Assembly: GCA_013350335.1 (NCBI GenBank)
Contig: CM023536.1
Span: forward strand, 43,408,314 to 43,472,313
DNA length: 64,000 nt
Source of the DNA: Chimonanthus salicifolius
Lineage: Eukaryota; Streptophyta; Magnoliopsida; Laurales; Calycanthaceae
Direction: 5' to 3'
Part shown: positions 36,268-48,071 of the stretch, piece by piece
Numbering within the stretch: position 1 is the stretch's first letter
Layout of the letters: every line of letters starts with the position of its first letter
Position numbers and translations under genes: made by a program
The notes under the pieces: model-generated
What the model was told of the DNA's origin: nothing
Databases searched by the model: none
Seen by the model: the letters and a program-made list of their open reading frames with translations, nothing else

Positions 36268-37157
36268 CGAGGGAGTTGGGTTCTTGCTAGGGGATGGGGC
36301 CAAAGTTAGATTCTACTAGTTGTTTTGGTCAGGAGAACGGTTATATACAAGTAAAGCTTCATATTCTGTTTAAAGCACAAGAGAGAATTGATTCATGTGG
36401 GCTTTAAATTCCAAAAGAATTTGATAGGTCACAAAGCTGCACAATTGCAATCCCATCTGAGAATAAAAGATTCTATTCCAACAATGAATGGGTTGATAGA
36501 CAAGCATGGGGTAAAAGAATCAATGAAATCCTTTCAAGGAAATCCATTATTTATTGATTAACACATCATCCTAAAACTTTCTTTCAAATCTCTCTAGAAA
36601 TCGACAATGACATTGCATATAAACGTGATTTTTTTGTTAGATAGCTATTACCTCTAACATTGGACCATCTCAAATCTAAAACCATGCACTTTCAAACAGA
36701 TGTTTTGTGTGTTGGGCCGATAAGGAACACATAGATCAGCTCTTCTTGTTTGCATACCATTTGGAACACTATTCTCAACTTGTTCTCCATATCTTTGGGC
36801 ACCCACCCTAATCCTTAGGCTGCTTTCGAAAGGCAGGCCTGATGTATGGAAGCCAATGTTGTGTCATAGGCCCAGGTGACTTGGAAGGAAAAGAACGAAG
36901 AGAATATTCCATGACAAAGCAGAAACTGGATCATTGGTATTTGAATTGATTATATCATTGATAATACTATGGAGCATTTTATCAAAGGAATCTGATGGAT
37001 TAAGCAATTTGATAATGTTGTAACAAGAAGTGGTAGTTTGAGTGATTTTGGTTGTTATGCTTCTCCGTCCATTGTCTCTACATGCAGTGATAGCTTGCTT
37101 GTATAATTTATTTACCTAATTTCTTCAATATGTTTAGTAATCTTAAAAAAAAAAAAT
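36268..37157 (+). mobile_element. LINE fragment with poly(A) tail, next to CYP72A exon 3
   Basis: The plus strand contains the ORF2 stretch EGVGFLLGDGAKVRF at the start and a zf-RVT zinc-binding segment (CFVCWADKEHIDQLFLFAY) near 36710-36765. It ends in an A run at about 37146-37157. The 3' end lies only 36 bp from the donor side of exon 3 (37193), inside intron 3. Broken by many stops. Copia 2 landed in it. Confidence 0.75.
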
Positions 37158-37192
37158 CAAATTGAGCCAACATATAGAAGAAATGAATGTAC

Positions 37193-37438
37193 CTATAGCC
37201 TGGGATGAGAGTACTTTTTGCAGACTGGATAAGAACCTGGGCCTGTTCCCTTTGTAATTGGAATATCCGCATCCCTTCTTTGTAGCTGCTACCAAATGCA
37301 GAACGGGAGATGACGTCATCCAGTTAAATTCTGGAATTCTAGCCACACATCCAATTCACAAGACTCAATAGAACCAACTGATTCCTCCCATCTGGTGATC
37401 AACTCGGAACAACTAGTATGGAATGCTGGGAGCATTTG
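37193..37438 (-). CDS. CYP72A: CYP72A exon 3, carrying a 1-bp insertion
   Basis: 246 nt. It begins after GGCCACAG with [17 protein letters not shown], continues [16 protein letters not shown], then (after a shift) [15 protein letters not shown] and STLIPGY, ending at a GTACAT donor. One extra base near 37318, just after the GGA glycine codon of NLTG, creates an immediate TGA. Without it the exon is 245 nt and joins in phase to exon 4. The short ORFs in this interval are fragments of this exon in two frames. Confidence 0.9.
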
Positions 37439-37685
37439 CTGTGGCCAACACCATGTAGAAACTAAATTTATCAGACATGTATTAGGACCAAAGGGTCACA
37501 ACAGAATATTATATTTAGGATGAAAATAGGCGACACAGTGAACAGGCTAGGCTCAGCCAAACTCAGGCTGCTTTATATTTTGAAACTGAATTTAGGTCGG
37601 GGCCATGACTAGAGAAAAAAAAAAAACTTGTTTTAAATAGAGCCACCACCACCAACCCATTCCCCCCCACCACCCCACCACACCC

Positions 37686-37724
<39 letters not shown>

Positions 37725-38054
37725 CCCTTTTTTTATAACATGGGTATCCCCACCCCATAATGGAGGTGTGAGAGTGGAGCCCCTTTTTCTCACCAACATC
37801 AACAGAAGCCAGTAGCATGATGGCCAAAAAGAGGCCCAAACCTAGTGATAACGTCCTAAGCCCTGAAATAATACCTTATTGGCCAGCCCAGCCGACTGAC
37901 ACCTCATCATAAATTGATGTTTCAAATCATGTTACTTTATTGAGTTAATTTCTTGACTACTTTCATCTGTAGGTCCTAAATTCATTGTAAAATGAAAATG
38001 GATGCAGTTTGGCTACTATTATGAAGTAAATAAAATTTAATCAAAATATGAAAC
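37439..38054 (-). other. CYP72A intron 2, with a long C homopolymer
   Basis: 616-bp intron. It has a GTTTCA donor after AAG at 38055-38057 and a CCACAG acceptor at 37439-37444. It contains a pyrimidine block and a 33-base C run at 37687-37719, then a T run and catgggtatccccacc, which matches a tail-like sequence at 30697. A small SINE-like insertion on the minus strand is possible. Confidence 0.75.
37687..37719. repeat. (C)33 homopolymer, (G)33 on the gene's sense strand
   Basis: Uninterrupted run of about 33 cytosines on the plus strand preceded by CCACC-type repeats. The transcript strand of the P450 is therefore G-rich here and could fold as a G-quadruplex. The exact length is uncertain because such runs are hard to sequence. 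Confidence 0.9.
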
Positions 38055-38275
38055 CTTCAGCTTCTCTTGATGGAAGGCTGGATTAACGATTCTCCTGCGT
38101 TTTGCCCATTCCTCTCCGTCATAGATAAGAAGCCCAGTGGCTATCACCTTTGCAACTGAGCTGGGTTTTACCTTTCCAATCTGACCAGTTTTGTTAGTCA
38201 GTATCTCTCTTATCATCTCTGGGTCCATGATGATCACCCTAGGATGAGTCCCAAACCAAGTCATTGACATTTTAC
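38055..38275 (-). CDS. CYP72A: CYP72A exon 2
   Basis: 221 nt. The first codon is split with exon 1 (G|GT, glycine). It reads KMSMTWFGTHPRVIIMDPEM, then REILTNKTG, then the C-helix region EEWAKRRRIVNPAFHQEKLK, which contains the WxxxR haem-propionate contact (WAKRR). No break. Acceptor AATACAG, donor GTTTCA. Confidence 0.93.
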
Positions 38276-39520
38276 CTGTATTTTTCAAACCCCTCGTAAG
38301 TACCATCAAGAGGGTGGGAGGGGGATCTAAGAAAAAGAAAATAAACTTATACCAATAAAACATGGAGCCAGAAATGTGGTTATTTCTTTTAATGCTACAA
38401 ATCACTGATCTAGAGTGTCCATGATGGACTGGGAATGCTCAAATATCAGTTAGGTCAACTGTTTCCTTTCTATTAAATGTAGACCACAGATAAATTGCTT
38501 TTCCCCCAACTCAAAAGGAAAATCTTGAGGCAAGCTACAGCCTCCGTGAGGGATAAGTTCCACATGTAAGGAATGACGCACCCCATCCATCTGGGCACTT
38601 GTTGCGGAAAGTGACACAATGATCTCTTTTAATGGTAGCTGTTCAAATTGAAAAACCATGTGTCTCAACCAATATAAAACTTTCCCACAGAATTCAGAAA
38701 GTCTTCACAAACAATTAATAATCAGTTAATGGAAAAAAAGAAATTTATGATCCTCAAGTATAAGTATGCACTCATGTGAGGGCCATGGCAAGGTAGTGAG
38801 ACCAATGATTTGGTAAGCCAAATGATGAATAAGATACTCCTAAATGTCTCTCTCCAAAAACTCCAACACTTAATCAACAGCCTCAAATTGACAGTGGAAA
38901 AAAATAACATGGAAAATAAAATATAAAACATCAAATATCAATGGCAGTAACTTCCAACTTGGGTAAATCTTGTGATGTCACTTACTTCTATGAAGGACAG
39001 AATAATGATTGACCTGGATTATCAAGTGGGCACCTTAGATTTGTGAACTCAAGGTTTAAGCTTATTGTGAAAAACCATAGGTAGGATCATGTAATTCCAT
39101 CATTTTATCCATCAACCTTACCAGTGAGGAGTTACAAGATTCCCAAACAATAGATATGTATAGTAGTACCATTTGAGTCTCAACATATAGGGGGTGGATA
39201 ATTTAATGATACAGATTCAGACCATTAATCTGATGAGACTCGCAATGGCTACATTATGTTCTAAAAACCTTACAGATTAGATGGTTGTACCTTCATTCAA
39301 TAGTAAGAAAAGAGAGTTAAGTAAGAAACACAGCATCAATCCACAACTAAGAAATTCATCGTAAATAAAAACAAATGCTTTGAAATTTAAGCAATCACCT
39401 CAAATGGAAGAATGATCTATGAGAAAAAGAAAGGACAAACTTTCAAGACTTGTGTCAATCATCAGTATAGGCTGATTGGGGTATGTATCCAAACCAAACG
39501 GATGGAAAATTAGTTTGTAC
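38276..39520. other. CYP72A intron 1, part next to exon 2
   Basis: About 1.2 kb with no recognised protein or repeat terminus. Short ORFs here have no supportable identity. Confidence 0.45.
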
Positions 39521-40670
39521 AGTTGACTATCCCAAGTCAGAATACAGTTGACTGCCATTTTGGAGTAATGTGCACTTCTCACTGTTGTAGAAAATCAAGC
39601 TTCATGATGGTTAGCCGAGATGAATCCACACACACCTTGATGCAGAGCAGCAAATCCATGTGGATTTGCTTTTATTGTTTATTTCTATTTTTGATTTGGT
39701 TGTAATTAGAAATTAGGATTTCCTATTTTAAGTGAGTTTATTTTTGTTTTAGGCTATTTTTAGGAATTTCTTTATTTAAGGTGGTATCTCTTATTATATA
39801 TACCCCTCTCTCTTGTAAACTCAACCACCGATTGAATGAAATAAAAAGTAAGATTTTCGCAAATAGCTTTGCAAGGTGCAATTTTCAGATTGCGGGAGTG
39901 ATTCCTTGAGCGAGAGGCTTGGTGTGAGGCCATACCTTCTGCTTCACGTGCTTTTCTTTTTCTTCTTCTCTCTTTTCCCTTCCTTCTTGCTGCTGCAACC
40001 GCTTTTGTCTCTTCCACTGTTTCCGTCATCCCATAATCCTTTCCCCTGCTTTGCCGCAATCCCTTATTACCTTTCCAGACCCTTCCGCAACCCCGTAATC
40101 CCTCCTCCTTTTTACCGTAACATCCTACCCACCTTGTTAATGTCGCCTATTCCCATACACCCTTGTTCCTTACCCATCGTGCCTTCCTTATTCTTTTACT
40201 TCCCATTTAAAACTATATGCTTGTTATTTCCATTAAAACCATATGTCATTCCATTTAAAATTAGATAACCCTTCCATCCCTTTTATTTAATTTTCATTTA
40301 ATTGTTTACATTAGATTCCAAGAATTTGTATAATTATCTGTGTTAAAATTTATATTAACTAATTGCTATAATTAATTGGATTTTAATTTCAACCCATATT
40401 AGTTTTAGGTGCATTATTTTCATTCATTTTAACTTTTAGGGAACTAATTTAGGCATTTAGGGTCACCCTATTAGTCGTCCTGCATCACACCTCCATTACA
40501 TCATCCTATGAACAAGCAAAGTTGGCTCTTAAGCTGGCTTGGCTTAGAGGCCCTGATTCAATTGGGCTCATGATCTAGCTAGGCAGGAAAATAAGCAAAT
40601 CAAGCTCAAGACAAGTCCTTAGATTGCTTTGCCTGTAACTAGCTTGGCTTAGTATGTATTGTGTGTGTAG
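39521..40670 (+). repeat. first unit of a three-copy host repeat array, split by a solo LTR
   Basis: Left part 39521-39637 (ccattttggagtaatgtgca...) and right part 40488-40670 (cctccattacatc... agcttggctt) are together homologous to the units at 40700-41126 and 48636-49022. The solo LTR 39638-40487 sits between them with a CACCT duplication. Units are separated by AT-rich microsatellite. Confidence 0.8.
39633..40492 (+). mobile_element. solo LTR (TGATGC...GCATCA) with CACCT target duplication
   Basis: The LTR is 39638-40487 (850 bp), with ends TGATGCAG and CTGCATCA. CACCT is exactly repeated at 39633-39637 and 40488-40492. It contains a TATA-like ttatatatacccc. It is almost identical to 20705-21551. 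No internal retrotransposon sequence remains, so it is the product of LTR-LTR recombination. Confidence 0.92.
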
Positions 40671-40674
40671 ATAA

Positions 40675-40725
40675 TATATACATATATATAAATATAAATA
40701 TAAATAATATATATATATATATATA
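40675..40725. repeat. AT-dinucleotide microsatellite
   Basis: Mostly (AT)n with ATAAAT variants, between the first and second units of the host repeat array. A shorter AT run (about 48638-48650) precedes the third unit, at the right edge of the viral insertion. Confidence 0.85.
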
Positions 40726-41126
40726 TTCTTTTTTTTATGACTTAGAATTCTAAGATCCCCACCTCCCCGAGTAAAAGGGCATTGTGTAATACTCTGGATG
40801 CATGCAGCCCCTCATAAGCCACGCGCATCGATTGACTATGGGACTCGAGCCAGATAAAATTTTCCCAAAGGAGCAAGGTTCAAAATGAACGGAGAATCAT
40901 TAATTGCCATTTTGGAGTAATGTGCACTTCTCATTGTGGTAAAAACTCAAGCTTCATGATGTTTAATCAAGAAGAATCCACATGCACACCTCCATTACAT
41001 CTACGAATAAGCAAAGTTGGCTCTTAAGTTGGGTTGTCTTAGAGGCCTTGGTTCAATTGGGCTCGAGATCTAGCTAAGCTGGAAAATAAGCAAATCAAGC
41101 TAGACAAGTCCTTAGCTTGCTTGGGT
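40700..41126 (+). repeat. second unit of host repeat array, left flank of viral insertion
   Basis: Homologous to 48636-49022, with the shared runs gactcgagccagata, ggagcaaggttcaaaatgaac, ttttggagtaatgtgcac and ggaaaataagcaaatcaagc. Its tail, present in the other units as an agcttggctt segment, is missing at the junction with viral DNA. Confidence 0.85.
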
Positions 41127-41423
41127 AAAATGTTTGTAATAGTTTTCATAAGTTTGGGAATAATATTACTTCTTCGGTTGGTGTGCATCTACATTCTCTT
41201 CACCACTTACAATTCCACACCTCCTATTAGTATGCTGTCACTGCAGCCCTAGTGCTGATCTCTGACAACAGAAAACTCATCTGTCGATTGTTATAAGGAA
41301 CTCATATCTAGTGACCACAAAGACATACCAGGAAACCCTCCTTGTTAGGCAACGGTGCCGATTGTTGGGGTATCATATCTTGTCTTGTGTGTCCCTGATT
41401 TTGTTCCTTTATATTTAAGATCC

Positions 41424-42560
41424 ATGGCTTTCTCTTCCCAAATCAACCTCCCATCTCCCATCACCTCTCCATTCAAAACCAGTGTTGCTCCTAAGCAAGA
41501 TTACCTCTATGAAGTAGAATATGCACCAACACAAGTTCCTGCAACAAAGTTTACCATCATCAACCCCTACAAAGTCTTTGACCTCAACAGAGAATCCTTC
41601 TCTGTCAAATCCACTAAGCAGCTGTTCAAATCTAAAACTCCTACTGTGTTTAAGGAGTATGTTCAGGCTTCAAGCTTTGCTCAAAATGAAATTGTTTCAG
41701 GACCTCAAGAAACATTCATTCCTTTGGAGTTACCAATGGGGTTACTTCAACAATGGCTCCAGGAAGGCTACACTCACCTCCATATGGGAGCTATCAAATT
41801 AGCTCTTACCTTCCATGGTAGACATGGCCAAGAGATCTCAGGCAACCTTGCTGTTCTTGATACAAGAATTCTCACTTACAATCAAGCAGTCATCGGCACA
41901 GCTCAAATCACCATGAATGTTGGAACAGTTTTTCTCACACTGTATCCAAATTTCAACATCCCTTCATGAGAGCCTTTTCTCTTTAAGTTCATGGTTGCCC
42001 AGATCCAGTTCTGTGGACTTAATATGCAGCAGGGCACAATTGCAGCCACTCTTCACTATCAAATGGCATACAGACTCCAAAATCATGCCATTAATTTACC
42101 AGTCCCTGGTATTCACAACTCCCCAGATGCTCTGTTCATGAAGATTGGACCTCAAGGTGTCCATTGTACATATCTTCCAAAACAATTGTCTGATGATCAA
42201 TTAAAAGGTATCCTCCTGAAGCAGTGGACTACTGCTTATGAACACATCTTCAGCATACAAAGGCTATTGCTAATACCACTCCCTCCTCCTTCCAGGAGGA
42301 GTGATGGAACTGTTGTTACACATTTTTCCACTGACAACGAAACTGTTTCTCTCTACTCCTCTTCCTGAGGTTCTTCTTCTTGAACCTATTGTTCATCACT
42401 CATGGGATATTGATTGTTGCTGTCCCGGATGTCTTGATGACCAGTTCCACCTCAAATATTGTGATGATTCAGCTAACCGCTGGGATACTCCTAAAAATCA
42501 AAGAAAAAGGGATGGAAAGAAAGATATGAAGATGATCCCTTTATAGACACTTTGGGCGAA
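41424..42560 (+). pseudogene. caulimovirid movement-protein region (broken)
   Basis: Opens MAFSSQINLP at 41424. It is open to an in-frame TGA at 41967-41969, continues in the same frame to 42368, then is frameshifted into a cysteine-rich tail (CCCPGC) to about 42545. The family protein modifies plasmodesmata for cell-to-cell spread. Assignment rests on position upstream of the coat region, on the hydrophobic/TF-rich 30K-type middle (ELPMGLLQQW, GAIKLALTFHG) and on the following pol. Upstream, near 41366, ggggtatcatatc is a poor match to an initiator-tRNA primer site. Confidence 0.75.
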
Positions 42561-42599
42561 CCCTCTGGTAAATATGATTTTTATGTCTCATATGCTCCT

Positions 42600-44873
42600 T
42601 CCCTTTGCAGATATTACCAGACTGCCCTAGCATCTCTCCCAGTTGAGCCTACTCCAAGACTCCCGCAGGTCTTTTCTCATTATGGCTGGACCTCTCAAAA
42701 CCCCTGAAATCTATATGTTTCAACCAACCTATCCTGACCCCCAGGATTATGAGGATCTTCAGACCCACATGAAGCATGTGTGGAAAATCAAAACTCCACC
42801 CAGAGACAAACCCATCACTCAGGCTGAAGCCTCTCTAAACTGGCAAGCTCAGAATTCTGTTGCTCAAAACCATACTCTTCAAGAAATCCTCTAGCAAAAG
42901 AAACTCACATCTCTTATGACTCCTACTTTGGAAATTGTTCGAAAGATGCAAAAACAGATTCAAGCACTACACCAAGAATTGCTTCAAGTTGCTCATAATG
43001 CTAGTCACATACCTGATGCCTCACGCATCATAGCACAAAAGGACGTAGAGAAAAGGAGTCTTGAAGCACAACCTAAATCAATCCAGCAAAAACAGCACTC
43101 CCTTATCTCAAATGACTTTACCAGCTTCTTCAGTTCTCCTTACATCCCGAATATTCGTCCTCAGCCCCCTGTTCTCCAATACAGACTCTCTCTTTTCCCT
43201 ACCATTATATATTCCTCCACCTATACCACCACGCACCTCTAGGCCTCCCCCTAAAGATAAACCTTCATCATCACATATCCAAACCCCAGATCCAGAAGCA
43301 TCAGCTTCCTCCAAACCACCTCCAGAACCATTCTTACCCATACAAGAGATAAATCCTATCTCTTCTTTTCTGCGATCCTCGTCTCAACAACCCCTCTGAA
43401 GAAAAGCACTTTGCACAAGACTCGGTTCTTTCAGAAGAAACTGGTCTATTTTAGGCCTTTGACACTCTCCTAATGCAAGAAAGCATTGTTGAAGACCCCC
43501 TTGATGAAGAAACCCATGAGCAGGCCCAGCCTCCACCTCAACTAGAAGCACCTCCACATTTTCATACTCCACCAGACAACAAACACTTGTTCAATCTTAA
43601 TGTTGTGCCTCCTTCTCAATGGCACACCAAATTTATGGAAATTCTCTCATGGGGAAAACTTGAACTACAAACTCCTGGTATTCAATTTCCTGATGTTCTG
43701 AGAAGAATTGCCTCTCGTTTTACAGGCAGTTTACATGAATGGTGGATTGCATTGGGCAAATACTGCCAGTTACAGTCACTTCAGGTTACCTCCATTGAGC
43801 TTTTTGCTGGACTTGCCTACAATGAGTTCTTAGGAACTCCTGCTCTCCGACGAGAAACTGCTCGCGAAAAATTTCTTAAACCAAAGCTTTGCTCATTTGA
43901 TCGAAAAGACCTAGAAAGACATTATCAAAACATGTCTTCTCGGATTTATGCTATAGGTTGTATCGATGATGTCAACCTCAAACAAATATTTTTGAGCTCA
44001 GCTCCATGATCCTCTAGGTAACGAGGTAAACAAAGTCATTGGACTAAAAAATAAAACAATTGACCAACTTTCTTTTGGCCAATTATACCAATATAGCATT
44101 ACTGCCTATAAGAAATTCTTCGCGAGCAGTTTCTCAGTCAGAGAGCAGGAGATCCTAAGAACTCATTGTAGGCAAGTCCAGCAAAGCTTTGCTCATTTGA
44201 TCGAAAAGACCTAGAAAGACATTATCAAAACATGTCTTCTCGGTTTTATGCTATAGGTGGTATCGATGATGTCAACCTCAAACAAATATTTTTGAGCTCA
44301 CTCCATGATCCTCTAGGTAACGAGGTAACCAAAGTCATTGGACTAAAAAATCAAACAATTGACCAACTTTCTTTTGGCCAATTATACCAATATAGCATTA
44401 CTGCCATTGACAGATTGTGTAATCAATCTTTGTTTCTCAAGAAGTTTGAAGAAACAGGTCACCGCCTTGGAAAGGCTTGTCAAAGAACAGATCTCCAAAT
44501 CAAATGCAAAGACCAGCGATGTGATTGTAAGACTAAGAAGAAGTCTCATTTTCACTCTCATCTGCATGCACGAGATTCCTTCAAAAGGCCCTTTCATAAT
44601 AAATGAAAATGGAAATTCTTCACAAAGAAAGGCCAAAATCACAAAAAGAGCACAAGATGTTTCATGTGCAACAAGCAAGGTCATTTTGCCAGAAGCTGTC
44701 CTAACAGAAGAAAGCCTCAGAAAAGCCAGTTTATCCAACAGGCAATATCCATCATCTCCCAGGACTTTAATGACCTCGAATCTAAACTTTCAATGGGTGA
44801 TACTCCAAATCCTGCCACAGTCCTTCAGCTCGAGTACACCTCAGATGACTCTTCCTTCTCTGCCATCTTCTGA
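42600..44873 (+). pseudogene. caulimovirid coat-protein region with zinc knuckle (broken, internally rearranged)
   Basis: Coiled-coil-like segment (EIVRKMQKQIQALHQELLQ) near 42930, a proline-rich linker near 43200-43400, the capsid-core-like part at 43473-44009, and a CX2CX4HX4C knuckle (CFMCNKQGHFARSC) near 44657-44700, in order but in several frames. A 300-bp direct duplication with an inverted piece between its copies (43803-44405) disrupts the core. This would be the virion capsid domain; the knuckle binds nucleic acid. Confidence 0.78.
43883..44405 (+). repeat. 300-bp-period direct duplication with inverted spacer in the viral coat region
   Basis: Copy 1 is 43883-44106 and copy 2 is 44183-44405. 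Between them, 44108-44182 is the reverse complement of 43803-43880, the stretch just left of copy 1. Copy 1 has an extra base (gctcagctcc versus gctcactcc) that breaks its frame. Confidence 0.92.
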
Positions 44874-44929
44874 AGATCATTTCTTTGCCCTTGAAGAAAT
44901 CCTTAGCTCTAGCTTGTGTTTCATCTCTC

Positions 44930-45213
44930 AACCTCCTCCTCTGATCCAAGTCCAACTCTATCTCACCCATAAACCCACTCCACTGATAGCCTTCCTAAAT
45001 ACTAGTGCCACAAGCTCTATCCTCAAGACCTCAATTCTCCCTCAATCCTTTTGGCTTCCATATAGCAAATATTTTCAAATTGCTAATGGCACCACTTTCC
45101 ATATTGACTGCATCAGTATTCCAGTCACCTTCCACCTTGCACCAGACTATCCCATTACTCACAAATTCCTTGGTTCCAGTCTCACAAGCAAAGACATGAT
45201 TCTCAGGTTTTGA
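44930..45213 (+). pseudogene. caulimovirid aspartic protease region (active site altered)
   Basis: The stretch PLIAFLNTSATSSILKTS is where the retroviral-type protease has D(T/S)GA. Here the aspartate is asparagine (NTSA), so even without frameshifts the protease would be dead. It is followed by a beta-rich segment to a stop at 45213. Confidence 0.65.
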
Positions 45214-45226
45214 TATTCTTCATTCT

Positions 45227-46824
45227 TTGCCAAATGTCCAATGGTCTCCTACAGGTTTGAAATTTGGCAACCATCAAGTCCATTGGACGCACACACCAAG
45301 TTTGTGTGCCATCGATGAAGAAGTTTTTACTGAAATTACTGGTCGACTTATCCAGTATTGTTGTGCAAATTCTCATACAGAATTTCTTCAAAAACACCAT
45401 CAGCCTCTTTGGACCAGGTCCGAGTTCTTCATCAAGTTACCCTTCAAAGATGATGTTCCCTCTACCTCTCCCACTTAAGCCAGTCATTCTGGCATGCATC
45501 CATATCATCTAAAGCTGGTGCAAGAAGAAATCTCTGACCTTTTGGCTCAATAGCTCATCGAAGAAACATCCTCACAATGGTCTTGTGAGGCCTTTTATGT
45601 TAACAAACATTCTGAACAAGTTAGAGGAAAAATGTGCCTGGTCATCAATTATCAGCCTCTTAATAAGTTTCTGGCTGATGATAAGTTCCCCTTGCCACAG
45701 AGGATTTCTCTCTTTGAACAGCTTGCCGAAGCAAAGATCTTCTCCAAGTTTGATCTTAAAGCTAGATTCTGGCAATTGGGAATTGATCCCCTTGATAGAT
45801 CCAAGATTGCCTTCACTATTCCAACTGGCCATTACCAGCGGGCTGTCATGCCCTTTGGTCTCAAGGACAGCTCATTCCCTTTTTCAAAAAGCCATGCTAA
45901 GGATATTTCGTCCTCTGCTTAAAAATGCTCTTATTTATATTGATGACATTCTTTTATTTTCTCAGGATGAATCTTCACACCTTCTCCTTAACTAGTTCTT
46001 TGATCTATGTCAAGAATATGGTATCATGCTTTCTGAAAAGAAGATGGTTATTGGCAAGCGCATCATTAACTTCTTAGGAATGACAATTGAAAATGGACAA
46101 TATATTCCTCGGCCTCATGTTGCCGAACAATTGGTCAATTTTCCAGATGAAAAGCTCACAGTCAAACAGATTCAACAATTTCTGGGAATCATCAACTATG
46201 TCTCTGAGTTCATTCCTCATCTTGCAAAGTATCGATCTACTCTCTCTGCTCTACTCAAAAAGAAGCCGCCCACATGGAACGACAGTCACACTCATGTTGT
46301 TAAAGCTCGGAAGCAAATTGTGCCACAACTTCCTCCACTATCTCTTCCCCAGCCTCGGCATAAAAAGATTTTACAAACAGATGCCAATGATTATGCTTGG
46401 GGAGCAGCCCTGTTCTATGAAACTCCAGATTCACAAAGGCATCTTTGTGGATACGAGAGTGGTAGAAACAGCACTACCATAGCATCTACAAAGAAATTTT
46501 GGCAGTCAAATTTGCTATCCAAAAGTTTCAATTTCTTCTCACAGGGTGTAACTTTGTCATTGAGATGGATATGAGTGATTTTCCTGAGATGCTGAGATTC
46601 AAGCAAAAGTCTCTCCCAAATTCTCAACTTCTCAGATGGGCAAATTGATTTGATCAATGGAAGTTTACAGTCAAAAAAATCAAAGGAAAAGATAACACTC
46701 TGGCTAATTTCCTTTCCCGCCTCAAACAACACCATGCCCCTCTCTCTATCCAAATTCAATATCCAATTTCCACCCTCTGTCCTATTGAACCTCAAAATTT
46801 TCCTCCTGAACTCCAGGAGAACTA
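45227..46824 (+). pseudogene. caulimovirid reverse transcriptase and RNase H (broken)
   Basis: RT motifs in order: KMCLVINYQPLNKFLADD-like fingers near 45630, FSKFDLKARFWQL near 45745, VMPFGLKDS near 45845, the catalytic YIDDILLFS near 45937-45963, then FLGMTIENGQYI and QIQQFLGIINYVSEFIP. RNase H follows (LQTDANDYAWGAALF near 46375) and the tail KKIKGKDNTLANFLSRL ends near 46824. Frame changes occur at about 45480, 45895, 46000 and 46440. In the virus this enzyme copies pregenomic RNA to DNA in the cytoplasm. Confidence 0.88.
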
Positions 46825-46854
46825 GGCTACTCTAACTTCCCCCTCCAGAAGCTC

Positions 46855-47582
46855 ATTCAATGCCAAAACATTCCTTGAAATTCATCTTCGTCAAAATTCT
46901 CCTGTTTTTTGGCCATTGCCACATCCCAAATACCTTTATCTTACCCCCTTTGGGTTTCATATTCCTAAGGAAGTCAGTTGTTTTCTATGGTATATCCTTG
47001 AGCAATTTTGCATTGGTATTGTTTTTGATCTTTATGACTTTACTGCCTATCATTTTCAAATGAGAATTCGGCATCAACTTCCTGACCTTGCCTCTGGCTT
47101 ATTAAAAATCCTTGAGTGGTTTCATCTTCTTGATTGGTGGCATAGTCTTCTCCAAGTTCCCCCTCATCAGCAGCAAATGTGATTTATTCACATTCATCTT
47201 CATCGACCCAGAGATTTTATCACAGAATGATCCCCAGAAGGAGACAATTTTTATATTCCATATCTTCCTGATGAACAAGAGATCAACATCCAATGCTGGA
47301 GTGCGATTAATCTTGCTGAAAATCCCTGGTTCTACCAAAATGAATTCCAAAGTTTTAAAGAGAATATGGTTGCTCTCAATCACATTGTCCCTGCTAATCT
47401 TCCTCCTAGTATTTTTACCAGAGCCATTTGCTAACTGTGATCCTACCCTTGAACTTAGAGGACTTGATGAGTTTGCAACAACTCATTGGGACGAATTGGT
47501 TATCCAACCGTTGTGGGACCATTTCCAGGATGCTCAAGATCCAATTGGCGACAATGATTTTTACAGTGATGGCAGCGAATAA
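46855..47582 (+). pseudogene. downstream viral ORF (function unknown), arm A of the palindrome
   Basis: Open segments in different frames: YLYLTPFGFHIPKEVSCFLW near 46925, and an acidic C-terminus WDELVIQPLWDHFQDAQDP ending at a stop at 47580-47582. Florendoviruses have a short second ORF after pol; I assign it by position only. The part from about 47106 is repeated in inverted orientation at 48087-48562. Confidence 0.6.
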
Positions 47583-47622
47583 TTCTGTATGACATCATCA
47601 GCTACTCTTCAGTCTCTTCAGT

Positions 47623-47810
47623 CACTACTTTTACTTTATGTCAGTCATGTAAGTGTCGGTGGCTCAGCCACTACTTTTACTTTATGTCAGTCATGTAAGT
47701 GTCGGTGGCTCTTCATCCACTACTTTTACTTTATGTCAGTCATATAAGTGTCGGTGGCTCTTCATCCACTACTTTTACTTTACGTGTGTCATGTAAGTGT
47801 CGGTGGCTCC
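47623..47810 (+). repeat. four tandem 46-49-bp repeats, arm A
   Basis: Units start at 47623, 47669, 47718 and 47767, each with cactacttttactttatg and gtaagtgtcggtggctc. They lie just after the last viral ORF, in the position of the intergenic promoter region of caulimovirids. Confidence 0.9.
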
Positions 47811-47880
47811 TAAGCAAGATTACCTCTATGAAGTAGATTATGCCCCAGCACAAGTTCCTGCAACAAAGTTTCCCATCATG

Positions 47881-48060
47881 AAGAGCCACCGACACTTAAA
47901 TGACTGACATAAAGTAAGAGTCACCGACACTTACATGACTGACATAAAGTAAAAGGAGTGGATGAAGAGCCACCGACACTTACATGACTGACATAAAGTA
48001 AAAGTAGTCGTTGAGCCACCGACACTTACATGACTGACATAAAGTAAAAGTAGTGACTGA
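47881..48060 (-). repeat. four tandem repeats, arm B (inverted)
   Basis: Reverse complement of the 47623-47810 array, with the spacing partly changed. One unit has lost several bases (agtaagagtcaccg). Confidence 0.9.
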
Positions 48061-48071
48061 AGAGCAGCTGA

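Noticed and set aside
37563..37839. Minus-strand ORFs with glycine runs
   Set aside because: Created by the C homopolymer in CYP72A intron 2.
18092..38405. Treating the P450 exon groups as separate partial genes
   Set aside because: Splice borders, phases and total length fit one five-exon CYP72A gene, and no exon is duplicated between the groups.
20705..40487. LTRs at 20705 and 39638 as the two ends of one 20-kb retrotransposon
   Set aside because: The 39638 copy has its own CACCT duplication on both sides, and the DNA between includes P450 exons 2 and 3.
43108..43341. Minus-strand glycine/glutamate-rich ORF within the viral region
   Set aside because: Shadow of the proline/serine-rich viral linker on the plus strand.
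47623..48060. Repeat arrays considered as a CRISPR array
   Set aside because: This is plant nuclear DNA; the units are contiguous tandem repeats without unique spacers, and they sit in a viral intergenic region.
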